A DNA stretch of 64,000 bases from the NCBI RefSeq assembly GCF_900115955.1, contig NZ_FOYL01000010.1:186001-250000 (forward strand), in the 5' to 3' direction. The stretch comes from Lentzea waywayandensis (GTDB lineage: Bacteria; Actinomycetota; Actinomycetes; Mycobacteriales; Pseudonocardiaceae). The notes under the pieces were generated by a model, which saw only the letters and a program-made list of their open reading frames with translations, was not told where the DNA came from and did not search any database. Position 1 is the first letter of the stretch, and each line of letters starts with the position of its first letter. This document shows, piece by piece, positions 40,683-48,568 of the stretch. The translations under genes and the position numbers were made by a program.

Positions 40683-42578
40683 TCAGCCGCGCGCCTTGAG
40701 CCGCGAGCGCTCGCGGCCGCGCAGGTTCGCGTCGAGCGTGACCTTGCGGACGCGGATGACCTCCGGGGCCACCTCCACGCACTCGTCGGAGGCGCAGAAC
40801 TCCAGCGCCTCCTCCAGCGAGAGCTTGCGGGGGCGGGCCAGGGTCTCCATCACGTCGGCCGTGGAGGAGCGCATGTTCGTGAGCTTCTTCTCACGGGTGA
40901 TGTTGACGTCGAGGTCCTCGGCGCGCGGGTTCTCGCCCACGACCATGCCCTCGTAGGCGTCGGCGCCCGGCTCCACGAAGAACGTGCCGCGGTCGGCCAG
41001 CTGGATCATCGCGTAGGCGGTGATGGAGCCGGTGCGGTCGGCGACCAGGGAACCGTTGTGGCGGGTGCGGATCTCGCCCGCCCACGGGGCGTAGCCCTCG
41101 GAGACGGCGTTCGCGATGCCGGTGCCGCGGGTCTCGGTGAGGAACTCGGTGCGGAAGCCGATGAGGCCACGCGACGGGACCACGTAGTCGAGCTTGATGC
41201 GGCCGCTGCCGTGGCCCGACATGTTCTCCATGCGGCCCTTGCGGTTCGCGAGGAGCTGCGTGACGGCGCCGAGGTGCTCCTCGGGGCAGTCGACGGACAG
41301 ACGCTCGAACGGCTCGTGGATCTTGCCGTCGACCATGTGCGTGACGACCTGCGGCTTGCCCACGGTGAGCTCGAAGCCCTCGCGGCGCATCTGCTCGACC
41401 AGGATGGCCAGCGCCAGCTCGCCGCGGCCCTGCACCTCCCAGGTGTCCGGGCGCTCGGTCGGGAGCACCTTCACGGACACGTTGCCGACGAGTTCGGCGT
41501 CGAGACGCGCCTTGAGCACGCGGGCGGTGAGCTTCGTGCCGCCGTTGCGGCCGGCGAGCGGCGAGGTGTTCACACCGACGGTCATCGAGATAGCCGGCTG
41601 GTCGACCGTGATCCGGGGCAGCGCCTCGGGGGCCTCGGCGTCGGCCAGCGTGTCACCGATGGTGATGTCCGAGATGCCGGCGATGGCGACCAGGTCACCT
41701 GCGCGAGCGAACTCGGCGGGGACGCGGTCCAGCGCCTCGGCGATGAGGAGCTCGGTGATGCGGACCTTGACCGGCTCGCCGTCCTCGCGGCACCAGGCGA
41801 CGGTCTCGCCCTTGCGCATCGTGCCCCGGTGGATGCGGCACAGCGCGATGCGGCCGAGGAACGTCGAGGCGTCGAGGTTCGTGACCAGCGCCTGCAACGG
41901 CCCGTTCACGTCGACGTGGGGGGCGGGGATGTGGTCGAGCAGCACCTGGAACAGGACGTCCAGGTTCTCCTCGTCCGGCTGGCCGCCGTCCTCGGGCTGG
42001 TTCAGCGACGCACGACCGGCGCGCGCGGAGGCGTAGACGACCGGCAGGTCCAGCACGGACTCGTCGGCGCCCACCTCGGTCGCGAGGTCGAGCAGCAGGT
42101 CGTGGGCTTCCTCGACGACCTCGGAGATCCGGGCGTCAGGGCGGTCGACCTTGTTGACCAGCAGGATCACCGGCAGGCCGGCCGCGAGCGTCTTGCGCAG
42201 CACGAAGCGCGTCTGGGGCAGCGGGCCCTCGGACGCGTCGACCAGCAGGACGACGCCGTCGACCATCGACAGCGCGCGCTCGACCTCACCGCCGAAGTCG
42301 GCGTGGCCGGGGGTGTCGACCACGTTGATGATCACATCGCCGTCCGGCGTGTGCCTGCGCACAGCCGTGTTCTTGGCGAGGATCGTGATGCCCTTCTCGC
42401 GCTCGAGCTCGCCCGAGTCCATGACCCGGTCGACGAGCTCGGCACGCGCGGAGAAGGCGCCGGACTGGCGCAGCATCGCGTCGACCAGGGTGGTCTTACC
42501 GTGGTCGACGTGCGCGACGATCGCGACATTTCGCAGGTCAGTTCGCGTCTGAAGGGCAGACGCGGTGGCCGTGGGCAC
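40683..42578 (-). CDS. typA: Translational GTPase TypA/BipA
   Basis: 631 aa. G motifs are intact: AHVDHGKTT (G1), DTPGHADF (G3) and NKVDRPDA (G4). EF-Tu-like domain 2, EF-G-like domains III/V and the TypA-specific C-terminal domain follow. It is a ribosome-associated GTPase for assembly and stress adaptation. GTG 42578 is preceded by AGGAG at 7 nt. A long open frame lies antisense to it but is a high-GC shadow. Confidence 0.97.
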   Translation of the reverse strand: MPTATASALQTRTDLRNVAIVAHVDHGKTTLVDAMLRQSGAFSARAELVDRVMDSGELEREKGITILAKNTAVRRHTPDGDVIINVVDTPGHADFGGEVERALSMVDGVVLLVDASEGPLPQTRFVLRKTLAAGLPVILLVNKVDRPDARISEVVEEAHDLLLDLATEVGADESVLDLPVVYASARAGRASLNQPEDGGQPDEENLDVLFQVLLDHIPAPHVDVNGPLQALVTNLDASTFLGRIALCRIHRGTMRKGETVAWCREDGEPVKVRITELLIAEALDRVPAEFARAGDLVAIAGISDITIGDTLADAEAPEALPRITVDQPAISMTVGVNTSPLAGRNGGTKLTARVLKARLDAELVGNVSVKVLPTERPDTWEVQGRGELALAILVEQMRREGFELTVGKPQVVTHMVDGKIHEPFERLSVDCPEEHLGAVTQLLANRKGRMENMSGHGSGRIKLDYVVPSRGLIGFRTEFLTETRGTGIANAVSEGYAPWAGEIRTRHNGSLVADRTGSITAYAMIQLADRGTFFVEPGADAYEGMVVGENPRAEDLDVNITREKKLTNMRSSTADVMETLARPRKLSLEEALEFCASDECVEVAPEVIRVRKVTLDANLRGRERSRLKARG

Positions 42579-42743
42579 GCGGAACTCCTAGAGCTTCGAA
42601 GGCGTTGGAGGGGCTCGCGCCAGACACGTCGATGCGCACAGCCGTTGTCGATACTACCGGCTGCGTCGCCATTACCACACAAGACTGCCAGTGAAGTGAG
42701 CCTCACCTACTCTAGCCAAACGTGTCGGAGTGGAGTGCAACCA

Positions 42744-42899
42744 GTGGGTAAAAAGCTCAAGAAGAAGTGCTGCCGGTCGAAGCCCCAGTGCAAGCGCTGT
42801 CCGGTCCCGTTCCTGCTCAAGGAGCGTGACAAGGCCCGCAAGAAGGCTGCGAAGAAGGCGGAGAAGGCCGCCAAGAAGGCGCTGAAGAAGGCCGCTTGA
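42744..42899 (+). CDS. Small Cys/Lys-rich basic protein
   Basis: 51 aa from GTG 42744 (GTG 42735 is possible). Two parts: a cysteine knuckle with C9, C10, C16 and C19 (CCRSKPQCKRC) that could bind zinc, and a Lys/Ala-rich helical tail of repeated KKAxKKAE units. This design suggests binding to RNA, DNA or the ribosome. Its stop overlaps the TTG start of the S41 peptidase gene (TTGAG), so the two are coupled. It is divergent from typA. No database family name is claimed. Confidence 0.75.
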   Translation: MGKKLKKKCCRSKPQCKRCPVPFLLKERDKARKKAAKKAEKAAKKALKKAA

Positions 42900-44260
42900 G
42901 CTCCGCCGAGGCCCGCGCGTACGTCGACAGGGCGTTGGAACTTCTCCAGCGTCACTCGATCGAGAGCTCCAAGGCCGACTGGCCTGCCCTGCGTGCCGAA
43001 GCTCACGTCGCCACCGCTGGGGCTTCCGGTTTTGAGGACACCTACGACGCGATCCGTCACGTGATCGCCTGCCTTGGGAACCCGCACACCCATCTGATCA
43101 CGGCGCAGCGTGCGGCCTCGTCTGGGCGGAAGACCGTTCCGACGGGTCGGTTGATTGGACCGACTGGTCGGCTGGTCGGGCCAGCCACGCGGTTGGTCGG
43201 GCCGACCGACCGGTTGGTTGGGCCGAGCACGCCGTTGGCCGGGGCGACCGACCGGTTGGTCGGGCCGACTGACCCGCTGACCGGGCCTACCGAGCGGTTG
43301 CCTGGCGCAACTGACCGGTTGGTCGGGTCAACTGACCCGCTGACCGGGCCAACCAGGCGGTTGCCTGAGACGACTGACCGGCTGGCCGGGCCAACTGACC
43401 CGCTGACCGGGCCAACCGAGCGGTTGTCTGGGGCGACTGACCGGTTAGCTGGACCAACTGACCCGTTTGTCGAGCCAACTGAGCAGTTACCTGGCCCAAC
43501 TGACCGGTTGGCCGGACCGACCGACCCCTTGGCCAGGCCAACCAAGCGGTTGCCTGGCCCAACTGACCGGTTGGTTGGACCAACTGGTCAGTTACCTGGC
43601 CCAACCGGTTGGTTGCTCCTACCCGAGACCGACTCGCGCAACGGCAGGGCGTACGTCTCCGCAGGCCTAACCCTCCTGCGCAACCTGATCGCGGGCCGAC
43701 CGACCGGTTGGGTGGTGGACCTGCGCGGCAACCGGGGCGGCGACATGCACCCGATGCTCACGGTGGTCGCCCCGCTGCTCGGCGAGGGCGAGAGGGGCCG
43801 TTTCATCGGCCCGGACGGCGACGCGTCGAGCTGGGGAGTCCGGCGCGGCCACGTCTACAACGGCGGCAAGACGGCGTTCCGGTGGCGAAGGATCCCTGCC
43901 GCGCGCACCGAACCGGTGGCGGTGCTCACCGACCGGCACACCGCGAGCTCGGGAGAGGCGGTGCTGATCTCGTTCCTGGGCGCGCGGAACACCCGGACCT
44001 TCGGCGAACCGACGGCCGGCTACGCGACGGCGAACCAGACGTTCAGGCTCTCCGACGGCGCGCGGCTCGCGATCACGACCGCGTTCATGGCCGACCGGAC
44101 CGGCAGGACGTACGGCAACGAGCCGATCGCCCCGCACGAGCACACGATGAACGCCCCGCACGAGCACGTGAAGAGCCCAGACGACACCCGCAAGAACCCA
44201 GACGACACCCACGATCGCGTGCTGGACACCGCGATCGCCTGGCTCGCCGAGAGGCGCTAG
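42896..44260 (+). CDS. S41-family peptidase interrupted by 22 heptad repeats
   Basis: 454 aa from TTG 42896, coupled to the small basic protein. Residues 1-80 are the helical N-terminal part (YVDRALELLQRHSIESSKAD, ACLGNPHTHLI). Residues 84-237 are 22 heptads of the type DRLVGPT. Residues 238-454 form the C-terminal-processing/tricorn-type peptidase core: WVVDLRGNRGGDMHP, the nucleophile loop TASSGEAVLISF and RTFGEPTAGYATANQTF. The residue before PTAG is Glu, as in tricorn-like S41 enzymes, rather than the CtpA-type Lys. There is no signal peptide, so it is probably cytoplasmic. The substrate is unknown. Confidence 0.85.
   Translation: MSSAEARAYVDRALELLQRHSIESSKADWPALRAEAHVATAGASGFEDTYDAIRHVIACLGNPHTHLITAQRAASSGRKTVPTGRLIGPTGRLVGPATRLVGPTDRLVGPSTPLAGATDRLVGPTDPLTGPTERLPGATDRLVGSTDPLTGPTRRLPETTDRLAGPTDPLTGPTERLSGATDRLAGPTDPFVEPTEQLPGPTDRLAGPTDPLARPTKRLPGPTDRLVGPTGQLPGPTGWLLLPETDSRNGRAYVSAGLTLLRNLIAGRPTGWVVDLRGNRGGDMHPMLTVVAPLLGEGERGRFIGPDGDASSWGVRRGHVYNGGKTAFRWRRIPAARTEPVAVLTDRHTASSGEAVLISFLGARNTRTFGEPTAGYATANQTFRLSDGARLAITTAFMADRTGRTYGNEPIAPHEHTMNAPHEHVKSPDDTRKNPDDTHDRVLDTAIAWLAERR
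43145..43606 (+). repeat. Coding minisatellite: 22 x 21 bp (heptad) with 63-bp higher order
   Basis: Exactly 462 bp encode 22 heptads, consensus (D/G/E)RLxGPT. From about the sixth unit they group as triplets (DRLxGPT-DPLTGPT-xRLPGAT), a 21-residue or 63-bp super-repeat. The unit length is a multiple of three and the units hold no stop in several frames, so long shadow ORFs appear on both strands. Variation between units is mostly at codon level plus a few substitutions, suggesting unequal crossing-over or slippage followed by drift. Confidence 0.95.
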
Positions 44261-44559
44261 TGCTGGAGCACGGCCTCGTTCAGCTTCACGAGCTCCGGCG
44301 CCGTCCGCGTCGCCTCGAACTCGCAGATCTCGTACTTCACCAGTTTCTGCTCGGCCCACGGGTCCGTGGCGAGCAGCGCCTCGAGTCTGCCCCGGGGCAT
44401 GGGCCGCGTGATGATCACGCCGCCCGTCCTCGGCACCTGACGTCCCGAGGCGAGGAACAGACCTCGCTCGTACTGCTTCTCGACCCAGGCTCGGTGGTCG
44501 GGGAGGGCGTAGTCGATCTGTTCCAGTGGCGCGGCGTACTTCAGCAGCACGATGAACAT
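44257..44559 (-). CDS. YciI-family protein
   Basis: A 100-aa ferredoxin-like alpha/beta protein: MFIVLLKYAAPLEQID, the conserved His in LPDHRAWVEKQYERGLFLAS, and GRQVPRTGGVIITRP. YciI-like domains resemble muconolactone isomerases, but the physiological role is unknown. Its stop overlaps the end of the S41 gene by 4 bp in tail-to-tail orientation. Its start lies next to the trpS promoter. Confidence 0.88.
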   Translation of the reverse strand: MFIVLLKYAAPLEQIDYALPDHRAWVEKQYERGLFLASGRQVPRTGGVIITRPMPRGRLEALLATDPWAEQKLVKYEICEFEATRTAPELVKLNEAVLQH

Positions 44560-44575
44560 CCTTCGACGGTAGCCC

Positions 44576-44581
44576 TATACT
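44576..44581 (+). promoter_or_regulatory. -10 element of the trpL-trpS transcript
   Basis: TATACT lies 7 nt before the GTG of the leader peptide at 44589. That places the transcription start at or next to the start codon, so the leader peptide is read from a leaderless mRNA. No strong -35 is visible. Confidence 0.6.
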
Positions 44582-44588
44582 GGGCTAC

Positions 44589-44639
44589 GTGCGCACTCTG
44601 AACGCCTTCTGGTGGGCCGCCTTCAGGCGGCCGGAGTAG
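44589..44639 (+). CDS. trpL: trp leader peptide with tandem Trp codons
   Basis: A 16-codon frame from GTG 44589 to TAG 44639 encodes MRTLNAFWWAAFRRPE. Two consecutive TGG codons lie at 44610-44615, immediately before the first strand of the RNA hairpin set. Two Trp in 16 residues is far above chance. Its position upstream of trpS, followed by mutually exclusive hairpins and a terminator, identifies it as an attenuation leader peptide. Confidence 0.88.
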   Translation: MRTLNAFWWAAFRRPE

Positions 44640-44698
44640 CTGCGCGCAGACATCACCGCTGACGCGTACAACAGGCCGCCCCGACGGGCGGCTTTTTT
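44615..44698 (+). terminator. Ribosome-mediated transcription attenuator of trpS
   Basis: Strand 1 (44615-44621, GGCCGCC) pairs with strand 2 (44626-44632, GGCGGCC). Strand 2 pairs equally well with strand 3 (44674-44680, GGCCGCC) to form an antiterminator. The terminator GCCGCCC-cgac-GGGCGGC (44675-44692) is followed by six T (44693-44698). A ribosome stalled on the Trp codons covers strand 1, frees strand 2 for 2:3 pairing and lets transcription into trpS continue. With charged tRNA-Trp the 1:2 and 3:4 hairpins form and transcription stops. Confidence 0.88.
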
Positions 44699-44744
44699 GA
44701 TGCGTTCGTCCGGGGCGGTCCTTCGAACGGAAAGGACCAGCAAA

Positions 44745-45668
44745 ATGATCCGGCTCTCCGCCATCACCCCGTCGGGCCAGCCCACGTTGGGCAACTACCT
44801 GGGTGCGCTGCGCACGTGGGCTCGTGAGGGCACCCACGAGGACGTGTACTTCATCAGCGATCTGCACGCGATGACGTCGTCGCACAATCCGCAACGTCTG
44901 CGATCCCTGACGCGCGAACAGCTCGCCGTTCTCGTCGCGTCCGGCATCGACCCGGCGAGCGTGTGCGTGCAGAGCGACCTGATCCGTGAGCTGGGAGCGC
45001 TGAACTGGGTGCTGGAGTGCACCTGCACCTACGGCGAGGCCGCGCGCATGATCCAGTTCAAGGAGAAGTCGCTCGGCCGCGAGTCGGTGCGGCTGAGTCT
45101 GCTGACCTATCCGGTGCTGATGGCCGCGGACATCCTGCTGCAGGGCACCGCGGAGGTCCCGGTCGGCGAGGACCAGCTCCAGCACGTCGAGCTGGCCCGT
45201 GCGCTCGCGCGGCGCTTCAACCACGCGTACGGCGACGCGTTCATCGTGCCGACCGCGGTGGTGCCGAAGGTGGGGGCACGCATCAGGGACCTCTCGGACC
45301 CGGCGCGCAAGATGGACAAGTCGGCGCAGAACTCGGCGGGCGTCGTCTTCGTGCTCGACGAGCCGGACCTGGTGCGGCGCAAGGTCCGCAGGGCCGTCTC
45401 GTCCACCGACGGCATCGCGAACCTGACCGAGATCCTCTCCTCCTGCACCGGGAAGGACCCGGAGGACTACACGAGCAGGTTCTCCGACCTCAAGAACGTC
45501 GTGGCCGAAGCGGTGATCGAGGAGCTCAAACCCGTGCGCGACCGCACGCTGGAGCTCCTCGCCGACCCCGCCGAACTGGACAGGATCCGCCAGGCCGGTG
45601 CGGAACGGGCCCGCGACCGCGCCCAGCACCGGCTGAACGCGGCCCTGCGCCTGTCCGGGCTCAGTTGA
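44745..45668 (+). CDS. trpS: Tryptophanyl-tRNA synthetase
   Basis: A 307-aa class Ic synthetase. The HIGH-like motif is PSGQPTLGNYLGALR, the Trp pocket YFISDLHAMT, and KMSKS appears as KMDKSAQNS. It is somewhat shorter than mycobacterial TrpS (~336 aa) but complete. ATG 44745 follows AAAGGA. An attenuator controls it, as known for the auxiliary indolmycin-resistant TrpRS1 of Streptomyces coelicolor. This may therefore be an inducible, antibiotic-tolerant second synthetase rather than the only housekeeping one; that is inference. Confidence 0.95.
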   Translation: MIRLSAITPSGQPTLGNYLGALRTWAREGTHEDVYFISDLHAMTSSHNPQRLRSLTREQLAVLVASGIDPASVCVQSDLIRELGALNWVLECTCTYGEAARMIQFKEKSLGRESVRLSLLTYPVLMAADILLQGTAEVPVGEDQLQHVELARALARRFNHAYGDAFIVPTAVVPKVGARIRDLSDPARKMDKSAQNSAGVVFVLDEPDLVRRKVRRAVSSTDGIANLTEILSSCTGKDPEDYTSRFSDLKNVVAEAVIEELKPVRDRTLELLADPAELDRIRQAGAERARDRAQHRLNAALRLSGLS

Positions 45669-46434
45669 GGAGGTCCTGAAGGGCCGGCACCAGCACCCGG
45701 TCCGCCGGCAGCCAGTCCACGCCGGCCAGCTCGCCGGCGGTGAGCCACCGGACAGCGTTGTGCTCCAACGCTTCCGGCTCACCGTCGGCGAGCTCGGCGG
45801 CGAAGATCCGCAGCACCAGGTCCTTCTTCAACGGCACGTCCGGCCCGATCTGCTCACCGGCGACGACCGTCACACCGAGTTCTTCCACGCACTCGCGCAC
45901 CAACGCGTCCGAGGGCTTCTCGCCGGGCTCGACCCGGCCACCGGGCAGTTCCCACTGTCCCGCATGGCTTTCCGGATAGGACCGCTGCTGCGCCAGCAAC
46001 CGTCCATCCCGGACGATCGCCGCCCCGACCACGACCCGGGCCGCCCGCAGCTCCTCGCACCGCCGCGCGAGCAACGCCGAACGCTTCTCCAGCACCCGCA
46101 ACGCCATTCCGCGCCCGACCGTCACGTCCGCGAACCGCCCGACGACACCACGCACGGACGTCCAGCTCACCCGGTCGACCACCATCGTCCCGGCCCCGGT
46201 GGCCACGAGATCCGTGTGCAGCTCCAGGAAGTCACCGGCGGCCGACACACCGGACAGATCGGCACGGGTGACCGTCAGCCGGACCCCGAACGGCCCGACC
46301 AGCGCATCCCCGAGGCACAGCAGGGAACCCGGGACGCGAACCCCGAACCCCGTGATCAGCGACGTGTCCAACAGGGCACCCGCAACAGCGGCAACAGGCG
46401 CGTCGACCAGCGCCGACGCTCGCAACTCTGGCAC
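45661..46434 (-). CDS. Nudix hydrolase (MutT2-like) with N-terminal SRPBCC-like domain
   Basis: 257 aa. Residues ~1-130 look like an SRPBCC/polyketide-cyclase-type domain (FLELHTDLVATGAGTMVVDR, GRFADVTVGRGMALRVLEKR). Residues ~131-257 are a Nudix domain with box GRVEPGEKPSDALVRECVEE and flanking AAIVRDGRLLAQQRSYPES, close to MutT-type 8-oxo-dGTP or dCTP pyrophosphatases. mutT2 occupies the equivalent place between typA and pimE in M. tuberculosis but lacks the extra domain. The 3' end overlaps trpS by 8 bp. Confidence 0.85.
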   Translation of the reverse strand: MPELRASALVDAPVAAVAGALLDTSLITGFGVRVPGSLLCLGDALVGPFGVRLTVTRADLSGVSAAGDFLELHTDLVATGAGTMVVDRVSWTSVRGVVGRFADVTVGRGMALRVLEKRSALLARRCEELRAARVVVGAAIVRDGRLLAQQRSYPESHAGQWELPGGRVEPGEKPSDALVRECVEELGVTVVAGEQIGPDVPLKKDLVLRIFAAELADGEPEALEHNAVRWLTAGELAGVDWLPADRVLVPALQDLLN

Positions 46435-46443
46435 CAGAGCTTG

Positions 46444-47703
46444 CTACCAGGACGGCCAGCGGATCTCCAAACGCGCACCACCGGCAGGTGACTCCGCGGC
46501 ACGGACCGATCCGCCCCGCCGCCCGACGAGATGCGCCACCAGTGCGAGCCCGAGACCGAACCCGCCGGAGCGGCGCCCGCGGTCCTCCTCGACCCGGTAG
46601 AACCGGTCGAACACCTTCGTCCGGTGCTCGGCGGGAATCCCGTGCCCGTCGTCGTCCACGAGCAACCGCACGTCCCGCCCGACCGGCACCAGCGTCAGCG
46701 TGATCGTCGAGTACGCGTACCGGGCGGCGTTGCGCAGCAGGTTGTCCAGCACCAGCTCGACCTCGGACCGCGTGGCCGACACTAGGCACGCCGACGGCGG
46801 CGCGGTCAGCCGGACCAGCAGATCCGTGTCCAGCCGGGAGATCGCCGCCTCGGCCTCCAGCACGAGGTCCACCGCCTCGGCCCGCGCCGGCACCCCGGTG
46901 TCCGCCCGCGCCAGGATCAGCAGCGACTCGACCAGCGCACTGAGCCGGATCGACTCCTCGACCACCGACTCCAGCACCTCGATCGAGAAGTCCGGATCGG
47001 GATGCGCCACCGCGACCTCGGCCTGCGCCCGCACCGACGCCACCGGCGACCGCAGTTCGTGCGCCGCGTCCCCGGTGAACCGCCGCAACCGGTCCGACGC
47101 TTCGTCGCGCCGAGCCAGCAACGCGTTCAACGCCTCGGCCAGCGCCTGCAACTCGTCCCGTGCCAAAGGCACCGGCAGCCGTTCCCCGTGCGGCAACTCC
47201 GCCGCCGCGACCCGCATCCGTTCGACCGGCCGCAACGACGAGCGCACCGACAGCCAGGTCGCGATCCCCACCAGCCCGGCCACCAGCACCGCCGCGAACG
47301 CCAGCCAGCGCGTCCCCAGCGTGTTGGCCTTCCCGTAGCCGAGCAACGTGCTCGCGTAGACCTCCAGGCGAGGTGACCCGTCCTCCGAGAACACCACCTG
47401 TCCCCGGAACCTGAGCGCGGACTCGCCCTCCATCCGCAGCACGGGCTCGCCGGATCTCAGGGCCCGGATGTCCTGCGCCGTCAGCGGAAGCGGCGGCTGA
47501 CCGTCCACCGGCGCCCCGGACACGTCCAGCACCCGCGGCGGCGACTTCTCCAGTTCCTGGTCCACCGCCGTGATCTGGATCAGCCCGATCAACGCCGGCG
47601 CCAGGCCGGTGAACGCCAGCAGGCACAGCAACGCCACCCCCGTGGCCACCACGGTGATGCGGAAGCGCAACGTGCGCCGCAACCACCAGCGGCGAGGGTT
47701 CAC
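46444..47703 (-). CDS. Two-component sensor histidine kinase
   Basis: 419 aa from GTG 47703. TM1 (~residues 15-38) and TM2 (~140-160) flank a ~100-residue extracellular sensor. HAMP, then H-box FTGDAAHELRSPVASV, N-box LDNLLRNAARYA, and G boxes DDDGHGIPAEH and GFGLGLALVAHLV follow. The GTG overlaps the response-regulator stop (GTGA). Its partner's putative binding repeats also lie before sigE, so it may act like MprB/CseC in envelope stress. It is shorter than MprB. Confidence 0.93.
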   Translation of the reverse strand: MNPRRWWLRRTLRFRITVVATGVALLCLLAFTGLAPALIGLIQITAVDQELEKSPPRVLDVSGAPVDGQPPLPLTAQDIRALRSGEPVLRMEGESALRFRGQVVFSEDGSPRLEVYASTLLGYGKANTLGTRWLAFAAVLVAGLVGIATWLSVRSSLRPVERMRVAAAELPHGERLPVPLARDELQALAEALNALLARRDEASDRLRRFTGDAAHELRSPVASVRAQAEVAVAHPDPDFSIEVLESVVEESIRLSALVESLLILARADTGVPARAEAVDLVLEAEAAISRLDTDLLVRLTAPPSACLVSATRSEVELVLDNLLRNAARYAYSTITLTLVPVGRDVRLLVDDDGHGIPAEHRTKVFDRFYRVEEDRGRRSGGFGLGLALVAHLVGRRGGSVRAAESPAGGARLEIRWPSW

Positions 47704-48401
47704 TTGTTCCCCAACGCGTTGTCCAGGTCCGGGGTCGACGCGATGTACCCGTGCCCGCGAATGGTCCGCACGACCTCGCCGGCCCCCACGGCGTCCAGCT
47801 TGCGCCGGAGGTACCCCACGTAGACCTCGACCGCGTTGCGGGTGGCGGCCTGCTCGTCTCCCCAGACGGTCCGCAACAGCTCGTCCTTGGTCACCACGGA
47901 CCCCGCCCGCGACGCCAGCACGTCGAGCACCGCGTACTCGCGCGGCGACAGCGACACGTCCTGCCCGGCCCAGGTGACCTCGCGCAGCCCGCGGTCGATC
48001 ACCAGGTGGCCCAGCGTGAGCCTCCGGCGAGCCCCGCCACCCCGTCGCAGCAACGCCCTGACCTGCGCGACCAGCACCACGAAGCTGAACGGCTTGACCA
48101 GGTACCCGTCGGCGCCGAGGTCCAGCCCGTCCGCCTGGTCGACCTCGCCGTCCTTCGCCGACACCATCAGCACGGGCGTCCGCACCCCGTCTGCCCGCAT
48201 GCGCTGGAGGATCCGGTACCCGGACAGACCGGGCAGCATGATGTCGAGCAGCACCACGTCGAAGGCCCCGGTCAACGCCACCCGCAACGCCGTGGGCCCG
48301 TCGGAGGCCGTGACGACCTCCATGCCCTCCGCCGACAACCCGCGCTCCAACGCCCGGCGCACACCGACTTCGTCGTCCACGACCAGCACCCGAGGCTTCA
48401 C
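47700..48401 (-). CDS. OmpR-family response regulator
   Basis: 233 aa. Receiver with VLVVDDE, phosphoacceptor Asp in VVLLDIMLPGLSGY, Ser and Lys switch residues in LMVSAKDG and YLVKPF. C-terminal winged helix: LSPREYAVLDVLASRAGSVV, RNAVEVYVGYLRRKL and IRGHGYIAST. The gene is divergent from a LolA-like/ABC operon. The intergenic region carries two pairs of 11-bp-phased TCTCAG repeats, which suggests autoregulation and control of the neighbour. Confidence 0.94.
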   Translation of the reverse strand: MKPRVLVVDDEVGVRRALERGLSAEGMEVVTASDGPTALRVALTGAFDVVLLDIMLPGLSGYRILQRMRADGVRTPVLMVSAKDGEVDQADGLDLGADGYLVKPFSFVVLVAQVRALLRRGGGARRRLTLGHLVIDRGLREVTWAGQDVSLSPREYAVLDVLASRAGSVVTKDELLRTVWGDEQAATRNAVEVYVGYLRRKLDAVGAGEVVRTIRGHGYIASTPDLDNALGNK

Positions 48402-48443
48402 GGGTCACAGCATGCCGCGCACGGCTCTCAGTCGCGCGGAAGA

Positions 48444-48518
48444 TCTCAGCCGACTCTCAGAAAGCGTGCTGGAGCGAGCACAAAACCGCAGGTGGGAGTA
48501 GTCTCAGCACCATCTCAG
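48444..48518. promoter_or_regulatory. Two pairs of 11-bp-phased TCTCAG repeats (response-regulator boxes)
   Basis: TCTCAG occurs at 48444-48449 and 48455-48460, and again at 48502-48507 and 48513-48518; each pair is spaced exactly 11 bp. A fifth copy is at 48426. One pair lies 43-59 bp before the response-regulator start, the other 51-67 bp before the LolA-like gene start. The same spacing and hexamer occur upstream of sigE (1065-1092). Confidence 0.6.
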
Positions 48519-48568
48519 GAACCCACCACCAAGCTGTGAGTACAAGCCCTTGGAGGAGGGGACCACTG

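Noticed and set aside
40554..42743. A very long open frame on the + strand antisense to typA (about 730 codons before the small basic protein)
   Set aside because: TypA on the other strand is unmistakable; the antisense frame is Arg/Val/Asp-rich shadow coding. Only its last 51 codons (42744-42899) form a credible protein.
43145..43606. CRISPR-like array
   Set aside because: Units are adjacent 21-bp coding heptads with no spacers, inside an intact peptidase gene.
44580..44700. tRNA or T-box in the trpS leader
   Set aside because: No cloverleaf, no T-box sequence (AGGGTGG-type) and no specifier loop; the leader peptide with competing hairpins explains the region.
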